The translations under genes and the position numbers were made by a program. Shown here in pieces: positions 8,493 to 17,338 of a stretch of DNA of 50,978 nt (position 1 is its first letter; each line of letters begins with the position of its first letter). This DNA comes from CAXYVX01 sp964292495. GTDB taxonomy: Bacteria > Patescibacteriota > Saccharimonadia > Saccharimonadales > Saccharimonadaceae. The stretch is from assembly GCA_964292495.1 (NCBI GenBank), contig CAXYVX010000002.1:1-50978 (forward strand), given 5' to 3'. The notes beneath the pieces were generated by a model. It saw only the letters and a list, made by a program, of their open reading frames with translations. It made no database searches and was not told the DNA's origin.

Positions 8493-11339
8493 ATGACAAA
8501 AAATAACTTTCCACCAAACAATAACGAAGATAAGAATAAGCGTGATGCTGCCGCTGATGCTTTTGAAAAAGCTCTTAATGATGCTGGATATGGCTTGGAT
8601 GGGTATTTAGGAGATGTGGATGAAACTCCGGAAAATAAAGAGCGAAAAGAAAAAATTGAGGAAATTGAAGAGGAATTGGGTGAAACCGCTGTCAAATCTG
8701 AGGTTGTGCTTAGGGAAGGCGGAGAAGAGTTGCTGAAATCCATTGATGGAATGAGCAACGGTGATCTTAGGCGGCTTTCAAAAGAACATGGATTTGAAGG
8801 TGATTTGTATCCAACTCTTGACGAGCGCGGAAATTGGGATACAACAACATCAATGACAATGGAGGAGAAACGCGCAAAAGCAAAAGAGTTGATTGCTAAA
8901 AAATTTGAACAACCCGAAGAGGATGAGGTTTCCGCTGGAAAAGAAGAAAAAAATGAAAATAATGTGGAAAAACCGTCTGGAAATTCTCAAAAAGAGGTTG
9001 ATAAACTTAAAGCTGAAAATGATCGGTTGAATGAGATTTACGACAAAGTGATGTCGATGAACAAAGACGCGTGGACTAAAGAGGAATACGAGAAGGCGAG
9101 CGGCAGATTAGATGAATATCTTGGCAGAATTACTGAAAACAACGCAAAAATTAAAGCATTGAATGCTGAGAACGCGAATTCCGATAAAGATGAATTAGGT
9201 AAAAAAGTTGAAGTCTTCACCGAAGAAAAGCAAAAAGAGCTTGACCGCCTTGAAGCTGAAAATAGAACAGCTAACAGACTTTATGATGGCGAAAAATTGA
9301 TGACGAAAGCCGGATCTTTTAAGAATGGAAAATACACGGCTCCGGAATTTCGCGAAATGACAGAAGACGAAATGGATGTTTTACTTAAAAGAATTCGCGA
9401 AAATAATGAAAAAATCATAACTCTAAATAAAGAAAAACTGAGCGCAATGTCAGATGAAGAGCTTGAACAAATTTTAAATAATGCGGGCTTGGATGTTGAT
9501 GAAGCTGCTGGTGTTTTGGATGAAAATGAGTTGTCAAAAAAAGTTGGGCAAATGTCGGACGAGGAATTAGCTGCAATCGCGAAAGCGGAAGGCATTGATG
9601 TTGACCTGATGCAATCACTGTTGGACGAAAGCGGAAAAAGCAGTGAAGATGATGGACAAAAGATAGATTTTTCAAAAAAAGCTAAATCTGATGAGAATAA
9701 AAAACCGGAGACTAAACCCAAATCTGATGAGACCAAAAAACCGGAGACTAAACCCAAAGCTGAAGTGGAAAAAGTTGGCGACGAACTCATGGATGATTTG
9801 GCTGAAAAATTCGCGAAACGCAAAGCGATTTTCCTAAGGAAATCCGGAAAAGAAGAGTTTGAAGCGAGTTCAAAAGCCTTTTCGGACAAGCTGGGAAAAG
9901 AATTGACGGCAATTAAAGATCCTGCGGAAAAGCTCGCCAGATATGAAGCTGTCATGAACAAAATTGACGGAAAAATAAAAGACGCCATGAATGGAAAAAA
10001 TGGCGGATTCCACCCAATCAGACGTTTTGGGCATATTTTGGACGAAAGTAAGAAAAAATTCAGTGAAATTGACGGTTTTGGCGGAAAAGCCGTGAAAGTC
10101 ACCAAAGGCGTTTTGCTGGGCGCGGGGCTTGTAGCTGGAATTGGCACTGGCTGGGCAGTTTTGACCGGTGCAACCGCCGTGTCATTTGCGGTGGGGTCTG
10201 GAACTCTTCTTGGCGCGTTGAAAGGCGCTGGCATGGGTGCACTCTTTTCGCGAAAAGGTGCTGGTGATTTTAGCTTGAAAGAGATCGGAAAAGATGGTGA
10301 TAAGGGTGGTTTGGAAAAAATAATGAATAACGGCGGAAACGCTGGTGAACTCGCGAAGTTCATCATTTCTGCCAGTGAAATTAAGCATAAAGAGAATGTT
10401 TCGGCGACAAGAAAGTCGGCGATTTTGGGCGGAATCACGGGCGCGGTGATGGGATCTCTGCACTTCCAGAAGACTGAAATTGTTAAAAACCAACAAAACG
10501 TTCAAGGGAACGCCGCGCAATACACTGACGCGAATGGAAACACCACAGCGAACGCTACTTCAAGTGTTCCGAATTCTGCGCCTGATGTCAGTGGCGCAAA
10601 TGTTGGCGCTTGGCAGCCGACCGGCGATCCGTCGCTTAACTCATCGCAGCAATATATTTCAAACATGGTTATGCAACACGCAAATGGAAATCAGCAAGCG
10701 GTTGAATTCGCGAATCAGATCGCACATTGGAGCGATCAGCAGCTCGCTGGATTCATCAATTCGGCTGGCGGAAACGCTGTTCCTGGGCAGACGATTTCCT
10801 TTGAAGGGCCGCTCAGCAGTGAATTGAACCACAATCTTCTTACTGGTGTAAATGCCGCGTTGCAACATGTTGCAAACTTTGGCGCGTTTGGCACGCATGA
10901 TGTTGCTAACACTCTGGTTCACGCTGCGACTGATCCGTCAGTTTTGACTGAATTCGCGAAAAAATCCGCGGAAGATAACTTGTCAAACTTCGTTGCTAGC
11001 TGGTTAACAACATTGGCTGCGGGCGCATATATCGGCAGCGCGTTCTCTGGAAAGCCGTCTGGTGAGAATTCGCGAAATAATAATCATGGCTACGGAAATT
11101 TCACAGGTTCATCTGAAAATGGATCCGAGTCCGAAACTGACTCAGCGACAAAACAATTGCTTTTACAGCAGGGAATTAAAATCACGCGGGACAGCCAAAA
11201 TCGCGAAATTGCAGAGGTGAAAAGCGATGTTGATTTAAGTAAAATTAAATTACCGAGTGGCTGGATAGCGAGTATTCGCGATAATTCACTGAAAAATGAG
11301 AGATCAGGGAAAAAATATAAAATAATTAATCAACGTTAA
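8493..11339 (+). CDS. Large coiled-coil, repeat-containing membrane protein of unknown function
   Basis: 948 residues; I do not recognise the family. The N-terminal half is charged and probably coiled-coil. It contains a duplicated module (KEVDKLKAENDRLNEIYD... and KELDRLEAENRTANRLYD..., each ending in NNxKIxxLN) and three copies of a short MS(N/D)xxL...LDE helical motif (about residues 85, 320 and 352). Then come a tandem KSDE(N/T)KKPETKP repeat and a Gly/Ala-rich hydrophobic region (about 530-590) that could insert in membrane. The C-terminal part is Asn/Gln/Ser-rich with another hydrophobic stretch near 840. No classical N-terminal signal peptide is visible. The start has AGGAG 7 nt upstream. 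It is cotranscribed with the gene at 11373 and heads the surface locus. Confidence 0.7.
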   Translation: MTKNNFPPNNNEDKNKRDAAADAFEKALNDAGYGLDGYLGDVDETPENKERKEKIEEIEEELGETAVKSEVVLREGGEELLKSIDGMSNGDLRRLSKEHGFEGDLYPTLDERGNWDTTTSMTMEEKRAKAKELIAKKFEQPEEDEVSAGKEEKNENNVEKPSGNSQKEVDKLKAENDRLNEIYDKVMSMNKDAWTKEEYEKASGRLDEYLGRITENNAKIKALNAENANSDKDELGKKVEVFTEEKQKELDRLEAENRTANRLYDGEKLMTKAGSFKNGKYTAPEFREMTEDEMDVLLKRIRENNEKIITLNKEKLSAMSDEELEQILNNAGLDVDEAAGVLDENELSKKVGQMSDEELAAIAKAEGIDVDLMQSLLDESGKSSEDDGQKIDFSKKAKSDENKKPETKPKSDETKKPETKPKAEVEKVGDELMDDLAEKFAKRKAIFLRKSGKEEFEASSKAFSDKLGKELTAIKDPAEKLARYEAVMNKIDGKIKDAMNGKNGGFHPIRRFGHILDESKKKFSEIDGFGGKAVKVTKGVLLGAGLVAGIGTGWAVLTGATAVSFAVGSGTLLGALKGAGMGALFSRKGAGDFSLKEIGKDGDKGGLEKIMNNGGNAGELAKFIISASEIKHKENVSATRKSAILGGITGAVMGSLHFQKTEIVKNQQNVQGNAAQYTDANGNTTANATSSVPNSAPDVSGANVGAWQPTGDPSLNSSQQYISNMVMQHANGNQQAVEFANQIAHWSDQQLAGFINSAGGNAVPGQTISFEGPLSSELNHNLLTGVNAALQHVANFGAFGTHDVANTLVHAATDPSVLTEFAKKSAEDNLSNFVASWLTTLAAGAYIGSAFSGKPSGENSRNNNHGYGNFTGSSENGSESETDSATKQLLLQQGIKITRDSQNREIAEVKSDVDLSKIKLPSGWIASIRDNSLKNERSGKKYKIINQR
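9684..9755 (+). repeat. Two tandem 36-bp repeats in the 948-residue gene
   Basis: Units 9684-9719 and 9720-9755 differ at only two bases and encode KSDENKKPETKP and KSDETKKPETKP. Near-identity at DNA level indicates recent duplication and a possible length-variable linker. Confidence 0.9.
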
Positions 11340-11372
11340 CGAAAAATAAATTAAAAAAAGGGGGGTAAAAAT

Positions 11373-11762
11373 ATGTTCAAACTAAACGAAGATTTTCTAG
11401 AAGGAATGGGCGTTGAAAATGAGTCCGCGGAAGTCAAAGAGCAATTGCTTGCTGGCGCGGAAAAGATGATTCAAGACCGAGTTTTACTGAAACTTTCAGA
11501 TCAAATCACGGATTTCCTGGCGGACGAGCTTGCTGGGATTAACGAGAGTTCGGCTGGCGCTGAAAATTGGCTCGCGAAAAATGCTCCGTATTATGCCGGC
11601 AGCGAAGATTACAAAGCTTTTGAGAAAGATTTTGCAGAGAACGCGCCACAGATCTTTGCTCAAACGAAATGGTTCCAAATGAACCTTCCGACTTACGCAG
11701 AAGAGATTAAAATTGCATCTGATCAGGTCAGAAATGAGATGCTTGCAGTTGTCAATAAATAG
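11373..11762 (+). CDS. Small acidic protein, paralogue of the protein at 15223 (DUF5663-like)
   Basis: A 129-residue acidic, helical, cytoplasmic-looking protein with no signal peptide or membrane segment. It begins MFKLNEDFLEGMG and shares an aligned layout with the protein at 15223 (MFQLDEEFLNNLG): a helical start, an NAWF/ENWL segment, a DY motif, W-Q-x-N-x-P-x-Y and a final VxxELxNE helix. From memory this resembles the CPR-enriched family DUF5663, whose function is unknown to me. The ribosome site GGGGGG lies 7 nt upstream, in a short 33-nt gap after the 948-residue gene, so it is in the same operon. Confidence 0.7.
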   Translation: MFKLNEDFLEGMGVENESAEVKEQLLAGAEKMIQDRVLLKLSDQITDFLADELAGINESSAGAENWLAKNAPYYAGSEDYKAFEKDFAENAPQIFAQTKWFQMNLPTYAEEIKIASDQVRNEMLAVVNK

Positions 11763-11808
11763 AGAAAAATAAAGGTGTGCAACAAAGGTGATTAAATTGA
11801 TCATAAGC

Positions 11809-11837
11809 TTGACAATTAGAAATAAACATGATAATAT
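11809..11837 (+). promoter_or_regulatory. Promoter of the surface-protein pair
   Basis: TTGACA (11809-11814), 17-bp spacer, TAATAT (11832-11837). It drives 11869-13179 and probably 13203-15077, separated by only 23 bp. Confidence 0.87.
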
Positions 11838-11868
11838 TCCACTATAAATTTGTAAGGAAGGAGAATTT

Positions 11869-13179
11869 ATGAAATTTGGATCAAAAGCGAATAAAATAAA
11901 TTCGCAAGAAAATAAGAATACAGTCAGAGGTAAAGAAGCTGGACATCAGACGTTGCTTAAACGCATGCTGGGTGTTGCAGCTGTTGCGGCCGCTGTTATT
12001 TCGTTTGGTATCGGTTCGCATGCTAATGCTGATGAAGTTAAAACGGAAACCACTCCGCAGACGGAATTGGTGAACAAGAGCAATGAAGCGGCAAGCGCAG
12101 CGCAGGCAAGCGAGGTTGCAGCGAGCACTTCTGCTAATGAAACCAATCTTGGTTCAGTTGATGCCTCAAAAGTCAATGCAAATAACACGAACAATACCAA
12201 CCAGAATGTCGATTTGGGTTATTCAAGCACAGCTGAAACAACTCAGGCCGCAAAAGAGACAACTGTTGCTGAAACTAAAGAAACCGTCGCGAATGCACAG
12301 CAGGCTGAAGCTGATCAGAAAGCTGCTGCAGAACAAGCCGCTACAAAGGCTGCTGCTGAACAGGAAGCCGCAGCACAGGAAGCCGCAAAAGCCGCCGCAG
12401 CACAGGAAGCCGCAAAAGCCGCCGCTGAACAGGAAGCTGCAAAAGCCGCTGCTGCAAAAGCTGCTGAAAATACTCAACCAGCTACAGAAACTCACACTCA
12501 AACTCCAGTTGAGACGCCGCAGAAAGCTCCGGAAAATCCAGTCAAAGAGCAGGAAAAACCGGCTCCAGTTGAGAATAAAACTGAAACGAATGCAAATGCG
12601 GGAAACACGGTGAAAGTTACGCCGACGTACGATGATTTATTTAATGATAATGGAACTGCCTCAGAATTGCCTGACAGCTCACATAATACCAGCTCAACAA
12701 ATCAAAACGGTGCAGGGACTGCGAATGTGCCTGTTTCTGGTAATGCCGAGCATTCAAAAGTTACAGATAAGAATGGTAATACAGTTAATGTAGATAGAAC
12801 GGAAACTCACTCTGACGGGAAGACTGATTATCACGTTGATGGTAATGGACCAGACGGGAAGCATGTTTCTGGTGATAGGACAACAGTGCCAAAAGGAGGT
12901 GAAAAACCACCAACACCACCAACACCACCAACACCACCAACACCGAAACCGCCAGTCAATCCACCGGTAAATCCGCCGGAAAAACCGCGAAAACCGGTAA
13001 ATCCACAGACTCCTAACGCCCCAGTGATTCCAAGAGTAGCAAAGGGAAATCTTCCCCCAACCGGTGAAAACGATGCTTTGGAAGCAATAATGAACGCGAC
13101 AGGAGCATCAATGCTTGCAGCTCTTGCGGTTCTGGAAATTTTACGACGACGCAAACAAGCAGGAAATAAAGCGAAATAA
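11869..13179 (+). CDS. LPxTG-type surface protein with Ala/Glu-rich helical and proline-rich regions
   Basis: 436 residues. The N terminus is an extended signal peptide (basic residues to 32, hydrophobic 33-48, SHANA-DE cleavage-like site). Residues about 60-210 are rich in Ala, Glu, Gln and Lys with repeated EAAKAAA/QEAA blocks expected to form a long coiled coil. A polar Thr/Asn-rich segment follows, then a PPTPPTPP wall-spanning-type proline region. The C terminus is a sorting signal: LPPTGEND, hydrophobic stretch, LRRRKQAGNKAK. It should be exported and covalently attached by a sortase. GGAAGGAG precedes the ATG. No exact TTCGCGAA occurs in its 1.3 kb, which sets it apart from the core genes. 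Possible roles are adhesion or host-cell contact (inference). Confidence 0.82.
   Translation: MKFGSKANKINSQENKNTVRGKEAGHQTLLKRMLGVAAVAAAVISFGIGSHANADEVKTETTPQTELVNKSNEAASAAQASEVAASTSANETNLGSVDASKVNANNTNNTNQNVDLGYSSTAETTQAAKETTVAETKETVANAQQAEADQKAAAEQAATKAAAEQEAAAQEAAKAAAAQEAAKAAAEQEAAKAAAAKAAENTQPATETHTQTPVETPQKAPENPVKEQEKPAPVENKTETNANAGNTVKVTPTYDDLFNDNGTASELPDSSHNTSSTNQNGAGTANVPVSGNAEHSKVTDKNGNTVNVDRTETHSDGKTDYHVDGNGPDGKHVSGDRTTVPKGGEKPPTPPTPPTPPTPKPPVNPPVNPPEKPRKPVNPQTPNAPVIPRVAKGNLPPTGENDALEAIMNATGASMLAALAVLEILRRRKQAGNKAK
12898..12996 (+). repeat. Proline-rich short-period repeats
   Basis: A 9-bp unit (ACCACCAAC-type) is repeated as PTPPTPPTPPTP, followed by PPVNPPVNPPEKP. It is a low-complexity region prone to length variation, as is typical for wall-spanning linkers. 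Confidence 0.8.
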
Positions 13180-13202
13180 TTCTCGGAAAGGAAGGATAAA
13201 AT

Positions 13203-15077
13203 ATGTCAAAGATAGGAAATAAACTTAAATCGTTTTCGCGAATCTTCCGGAATTATACTCCGCGAAAGTTAGCGATCACACTTCTGGCGGTGGCAGCACT
13301 GCTGGTCCCAGCGTTCATCTACGCTGCAACACCTGGTCAGACTCCAACATGGACATGGAATCAACCGGCTCCGTATGTGTATTTTAACTCAATCACAGAC
13401 AACCCATATTGGGGAAATGAGCAGGATTTTGTTCGAATCATTGATGCGAACGGAAATCAAGTAAATAATGTTAGCGTCCAAGATGGTCAAACATATACTG
13501 TTCAGATGCTGGTCCACAACGACAGCAGCTTGGGCCTGAAGCCGGACGCAACAGATGTTAGAGGCGGTCTTGGTTATGATGTCAATAACGATGGCACGAG
13601 CACGACAATTACTGGTGTTGTTCGCGCAAGTAATGTCGGCGCAATGACTCAGGCAGATGGAAAAGTTTTGAGTGTTGGAGGTAATGGCCAATGGACAGAT
13701 ACAGCGATATTTAGCAGCACGTCTAAATTTAAGTTGAGTTATGTTCCGGGAACCGCAAATTACACGACACAGTTTAGTGGTGCAAATTATAACGATGGCG
13801 GAAAAACTTTCCAACTTCCAGACAGTGCAATCAATACTGGAACAAGCCTTGGATTCAACTCAATGGACGGCAACATCCCAGGATGCTGGCCGCACCACGG
13901 AATCTTGACTGCGAAATTCACGGTCAAGGGCGACACGCCGACACCGCCGGTTGTTTACCACCCGTCATACGATGTTGCAAAAAGCGTGGATAAAACCACT
14001 GCAAAACCAGGTGAAACCCTGAGCTATACAATCACTGTGAAAAACACAGGCGACCAAGCTCTGACAAATGTCAAAGTTAACGACACTTTGCCAAAATACC
14101 TGACCGCGGTTGACGGAACATTTTCAGCTACCCCAAACACTGGCGTTTCTGGATCGCTTCCAGGAACTGTAAATATCGCGAATTTGCCAGTCGGCGCAAC
14201 AACCACGTTGACCGTTAAAGCTAAAATCGCGAATGAAAACGCGCTTGAATGTGGCAACAACTCGATCACCAACAAAGTGACCAGTAGCACAGATCAGACC
14301 AATAAAGAGGATAACAATAATAACAACAGTGCGAACACAAACGTGAATCGCGATTGTACTCCTCCAAAACCAAACAAACCATCGATGAACCTCGTTAAAA
14401 CCGTTGATAAAACCAGCGGCGTAAACGGCGACACTTTGACCTACGTTCTTCTGCTGACGAACACTGGAAACACTGAATTGAAGAATGCTGTAATTAAAGA
14501 TTCCTTGCCGGCTGGTGTTAAACTTGTTGGTAAAATCGACGCAGCTGGAAAAGGCGTAACTGGTGCCAGCGATCTCGATAAACTTTTCACAACTGGTGCT
14601 AAATTCGCGAAAATCGATGTTGGCGGCTATGTGAGAATTACATTACAGGTGAAAGTCAACGACGATTTCGTGAAACTTCCTAACGGCGTGAATTGTGGAA
14701 ATGCAAGTAAAGATTTGGTTAACACTTCTTCTAGCACCGCCACTGACGACAAGGGAAACAAGGTGAACGAAACCAAAACCGACGACAACACTGTTTCTAC
14801 CGTCATCGTAAAAAATGAAGGTCCTTGCAGCCCGGATGTCCCGGTTGTTCCAACTAATCCTGAGACACCGACAAATCCGACAACACCGACAAATCCGACA
14901 ACACCGACAAATCCGACAACACCGACAAATCCGACAACACCATACAACCCGGGAACCATCGCCGCCACTGGTCCAGTGGAAACGATCGCCGCGTTGCTCG
15001 CAGTTGGTGCGCTGACATTCGGAACTGTTGCTTATGTCAACAGCCGCCGTGCAGTCAAAGCAAACCTTAAAAAATAA
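13203..15077 (+). CDS. Surface protein with two DUF11-type repeats and IAATGPVET sorting-like signal
   Basis: 624 residues. A signal peptide (hydrophobic 22-40, ending IYAATPG) is followed by an N-terminal domain of about 210 residues of unknown fold. Two DUF11 (isopeptide/Ig-like) repeats follow, marked by KSVDKTTAKPGETLSYTIT and KTVDKTSGVNGDTLTYVLL, each continuing with NTG and a DxLP motif. A TPTNPT linker then leads to IAATGPVET, a hydrophobic helix and SRRAVKANLKK. It is expected to form a stalk on the cell surface and be processed by the same sortase-like enzyme as the protein at 3561. AAGGAAGG precedes the ATG. It is cotranscribed with the LPxTG protein before it. Two exact palindrome copies are present. 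Confidence 0.82.
   Translation: MSKIGNKLKSFSRIFRNYTPRKLAITLLAVAALLVPAFIYAATPGQTPTWTWNQPAPYVYFNSITDNPYWGNEQDFVRIIDANGNQVNNVSVQDGQTYTVQMLVHNDSSLGLKPDATDVRGGLGYDVNNDGTSTTITGVVRASNVGAMTQADGKVLSVGGNGQWTDTAIFSSTSKFKLSYVPGTANYTTQFSGANYNDGGKTFQLPDSAINTGTSLGFNSMDGNIPGCWPHHGILTAKFTVKGDTPTPPVVYHPSYDVAKSVDKTTAKPGETLSYTITVKNTGDQALTNVKVNDTLPKYLTAVDGTFSATPNTGVSGSLPGTVNIANLPVGATTTLTVKAKIANENALECGNNSITNKVTSSTDQTNKEDNNNNNSANTNVNRDCTPPKPNKPSMNLVKTVDKTSGVNGDTLTYVLLLTNTGNTELKNAVIKDSLPAGVKLVGKIDAAGKGVTGASDLDKLFTTGAKFAKIDVGGYVRITLQVKVNDDFVKLPNGVNCGNASKDLVNTSSSTATDDKGNKVNETKTDDNTVSTVIVKNEGPCSPDVPVVPTNPETPTNPTTPTNPTTPTNPTTPTNPTTPYNPGTIAATGPVETIAALLAVGALTFGTVAYVNSRRAVKANLKK
14865..14936 (+). repeat. Four tandem 18-bp repeats encoding TPTNPT
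   Basis: Four identical units start at 14865, 14883, 14901 and 14919. The DNA identity indicates recent expansion by slippage, so the linker length probably varies between strains. Confidence 0.93.
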
Positions 15078-15080
15078 CAA

Positions 15081-15145
15081 AAGCGGTATAGCCGCAAGCT
15101 GACCGCTTCTGAGACCTCTGTAAAACTACGGAGGTCTTTTGTTTT
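15081..15145 (+). terminator. Double-hairpin terminator of the surface operon
   Basis: AAGCGGT pairs with ACCGCTT (15081-15108), then AGACCTC pairs with GAGGTCT (15112-15137), followed by TTTTGTTTT. Confidence 0.85.
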
Positions 15146-15160
15146 GGCCCGCGTGGATAC

Positions 15161-15189
15161 TTGCGGAATTTCGCGAAATTTGTTATGCT
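15161..15189 (+). promoter_or_regulatory. Promoter with TTCGCGAA in the spacer
   Basis: TTGCGG (15161-15166), 17-bp spacer, TATGCT (15184-15189). TTCGCGAA (15170-15177) lies 6 nt before the -10. It drives the gene at 15223. Confidence 0.55.
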
Positions 15190-15222
15190 TATTGTATATA
15201 AATAACAGGGGAGGGATACGAA

Positions 15223-15648
15223 ATGTTTCAACTTGACGAAGAATTCTTAAATAATCTTGGGCTCGCAGCTTTGCCGGAAGATGCAAAGGATGATTTCTTG
15301 CAGCATATTTATGCTGAGCTGGAAAGCCGTGTGGGTGAGCGATTGACTGAAAACATGAGTGATGAGCTGCTGGATGAGTTCGGCATGTTTGTTGATCAGG
15401 ATGAAAATGGTGTGAATGCTTGGTTCTCTGAGAATCTCCCAGACTACAAATCTCGCGAAGATTACACGCAATTTGCAGCCTCAAACCCTGATGCAGATCC
15501 AAAAGTGATTGACAGCCAGTACGGCGCGATGAAATGGCTTCAACTGAATCGCCCAGATTATCCACAGGTTGTTTCAACGGTTTTAGATGAACTGAAAAAC
15601 GAGATTCGCAGCAACAAAGATGCAATTTTGGGCGGAATTAACGGATAA
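15223..15648 (+). CDS. Small acidic protein, second DUF5663-like paralogue
   Basis: 141 residues, acidic and helical, without signal or membrane segments. It is the paralogue of 11373-11762, sharing MFxLxExFLxxxG at the start, NAWFSENLPDY (compare NWLAKNAPYY), MKWLQLNRPDY (compare TKWFQMNLPTY) and a closing LDELKNEI. It matches what I recall of DUF5663 better than its sister does. GGGGAGGG precedes the ATG. It probably forms a unit with the membrane protein at 15708. The two copies bracket the surface-protein pair, suggesting a shared intracellular role in that locus (inference). Confidence 0.72.
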   Translation: MFQLDEEFLNNLGLAALPEDAKDDFLQHIYAELESRVGERLTENMSDELLDEFGMFVDQDENGVNAWFSENLPDYKSREDYTQFAASNPDADPKVIDSQYGAMKWLQLNRPDYPQVVSTVLDELKNEIRSNKDAILGGING

Positions 15649-15707
15649 AATTCGCGAAATCAAGTCTTTTAGATTAACTATCCAAAATCTAACCAGTAAG
15701 GAGGAAA

Positions 15708-16289
15708 ATGGCAAAAGTTAAATCAGAAGCAGGAAATCGCAAAGACGATCCGCACGCTGTTGACGCTGAAGCAAAATCTCCGGCTGTAAACAAAATTTAC
15801 AACGATAAAACTGTCTGGATAATTTTGTCCAGCATTGTTGCGGGTGTAATTCTTTTGTCTGTGATTGCATCAATTGTTTTTGTGTGTACTGGAAACTTTG
15901 GTAGGGAGATTAGGGATTTTTCGCGAAAAATACCAGTCGTTTGGAATGGTGATGGGCGATTAGAGGCTTCAAAACGCGAAACAGCTAAAGAAGGCGTGCG
16001 CGGTCTTTCTGGGAAAGTTCAGGATGTGAATGAAAAGTTGATAACAATCAAACCTCGCGAAGGCGCAGAAAAAACATTTTCAATTACGGAAGATACGGCG
16101 GTACGAGTGCTAAAGTCTGAAACAGCCAGTAAAACAGGCGAAACCAACGTCTCTCGTTCTTCAAGAATTTCAATTGTTGACGGGAAAATTAGTGATATTC
16201 GCGAAGGAGACAATATTACCGTGCGAACAACAGAGAAAAACGAGTCTGTCGCGAAGATTATCACCGTCATGAACACAACAAATAAATAG
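15708..16289 (+). CDS. Single-pass membrane protein with extracytoplasmic beta-rich (DUF5666-like) domain
   Basis: 193 residues. A hydrophilic cytoplasmic start (1-35) precedes one membrane helix (about 36-62, WIILSSIVAGVILLSVIASI). The outer part from residue 102 alternates short strands in the pattern LSGKVQDVNEKLITIKP ... EKTFSITEDTAV ... ISDIREGDNITVRT. This resembles DUF5666/OB-like domains, where 'G.V..v....itv' and 'dl..Gd.V.V' strands repeat. Function is unknown. TAAGGAGG precedes the ATG. The gene converges on fmt with a 24-bp gap that holds no clear hairpin. Confidence 0.65.
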   Translation: MAKVKSEAGNRKDDPHAVDAEAKSPAVNKIYNDKTVWIILSSIVAGVILLSVIASIVFVCTGNFGREIRDFSRKIPVVWNGDGRLEASKRETAKEGVRGLSGKVQDVNEKLITIKPREGAEKTFSITEDTAVRVLKSETASKTGETNVSRSSRISIVDGKISDIREGDNITVRTTEKNESVAKIITVMNTTNK

Positions 16290-16313
16290 TTGTTCAACGC
16301 TACATGTTTTTGG

Positions 16314-17315
16314 CTATTTTAGCCCCCGCAAATAATCGCCCATTTGCATCTCTTTCCCGCTTTTTGGCGAGACGATTTTGGCTATTTTAAGCGCAGTTTT
16401 TTGGTCATTTTTTTGGTTTTCCGCTGCAAACTCAATAACATCTGGCCAGCTGTTTCCTGGCGTAAAATCCAAAGCTTCCGCCTCTGTAATAATGATGTTT
16501 TGATCTGGAAAATTTGCGGAAAATCGCGCACTGCTTTCCGCGAAATTCATCCTTGCTTTCGGCCAAGCCAGAAAAGCGCGGATTTTTCGGTCGGCGTCCT
16601 GAGCTGTGATTTCATTTGGATTAAGCGTCGCGTCATCTTTGCGGATCATTCGCGAAAAAGTCGCCAGATCGTCGTTTTGTTTTTCGCCAAAATCAGGATT
16701 ATTTTGCAAATTCTCAATGGTTGAAATTAGTTTTTCCCGGAAAATTTCACGTCCACGAGCCGCCATTTTTTCGCGAAGAATAGGCGAATTTTCTTCACCC
16801 GAAAGCGCAAATTTCTCTTGAAACAGAATGTTCCCCGCATCCATTTTCTGCACAAGTTTCATCAAGCTTAAACCGGTTTCCGCGCAGCCGTCCAAAATCG
16901 CCGTTTCAATCGGAGACGGTCCGCGAAGTTTCGGCAAAAGGCTGGGGTGAAAATTTATGATTCCAGCTCTGTTATTTCGCGAAAAAACGTCGAGTATGCT
17001 CTGGGGAATTATCTTGCCAAAAGAAACAAGAACTCCGGCGTCAAACTCAATATTGTCGATGTCTTGGTTGATTTCACTCACTTTTTCCGGTTGAAAAATC
17101 GCAATATTTTTACCGGTTTGTGCAATAAATTCTCTTGAAATCTTCACAACTTCTGGGGAAGTAATTTTGCACCCGCGACCGCTCACTGCGTCGGGTTTAC
17201 TGATAACGGCGACCAGTTCAAGCGAATTATCTTTGTCCATTTCTATAATTTCGCGAAAAAATGGAACTGAAAAATCGTCGGTGCCAAAAAATATGATTCG
17301 TGGAATTTTCTTCAT
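16314..17315 (-). CDS. fmt: Methionyl-tRNA formyltransferase
   Basis: 333 residues. It formylates initiator Met-tRNA with 10-formyl-THF. Visible are the N-terminal Rossmann start IIFFGTDDFSVPFF and the active-site segment INFHPSLLPKLRGPSP, where N121 and H123 correspond to the catalytic Asn and His; the catalytic Asp is probably D159 in KMDAGN. The C-terminal OB-like domain follows. A TATAAT (complement of 17322-17327) ends exactly 6 nt before the ATG with no ribosome site, so fmt has its own leaderless promoter although def ends only 23 bp upstream. fmt and def are functionally paired: formylation, then deformylation. Confidence 0.94.
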   Translation of the reverse strand: MKKIPRIIFFGTDDFSVPFFREIIEMDKDNSLELVAVISKPDAVSGRGCKITSPEVVKISREFIAQTGKNIAIFQPEKVSEINQDIDNIEFDAGVLVSFGKIIPQSILDVFSRNNRAGIINFHPSLLPKLRGPSPIETAILDGCAETGLSLMKLVQKMDAGNILFQEKFALSGEENSPILREKMAARGREIFREKLISTIENLQNNPDFGEKQNDDLATFSRMIRKDDATLNPNEITAQDADRKIRAFLAWPKARMNFAESSARFSANFPDQNIIITEAEALDFTPGNSWPDVIEFAAENQKNDQKTALKIAKIVSPKSGKEMQMGDYLRGLK

Positions 17316-17338
17316 GTGCCAATTATAACATTTTTGCG

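Noticed and set aside
9281..10438. Long antisense open frame (385 codons) inside the 948-residue gene
   Set aside because: It is Ser/Pro/Phe-rich shadow sequence of a strongly biased coding strand, with no start signals.
14865..14936. Mobile-element or CRISPR-like origin of the 18-bp repeats
   Set aside because: They are in frame and encode a Thr/Pro/Asn linker typical of surface proteins.
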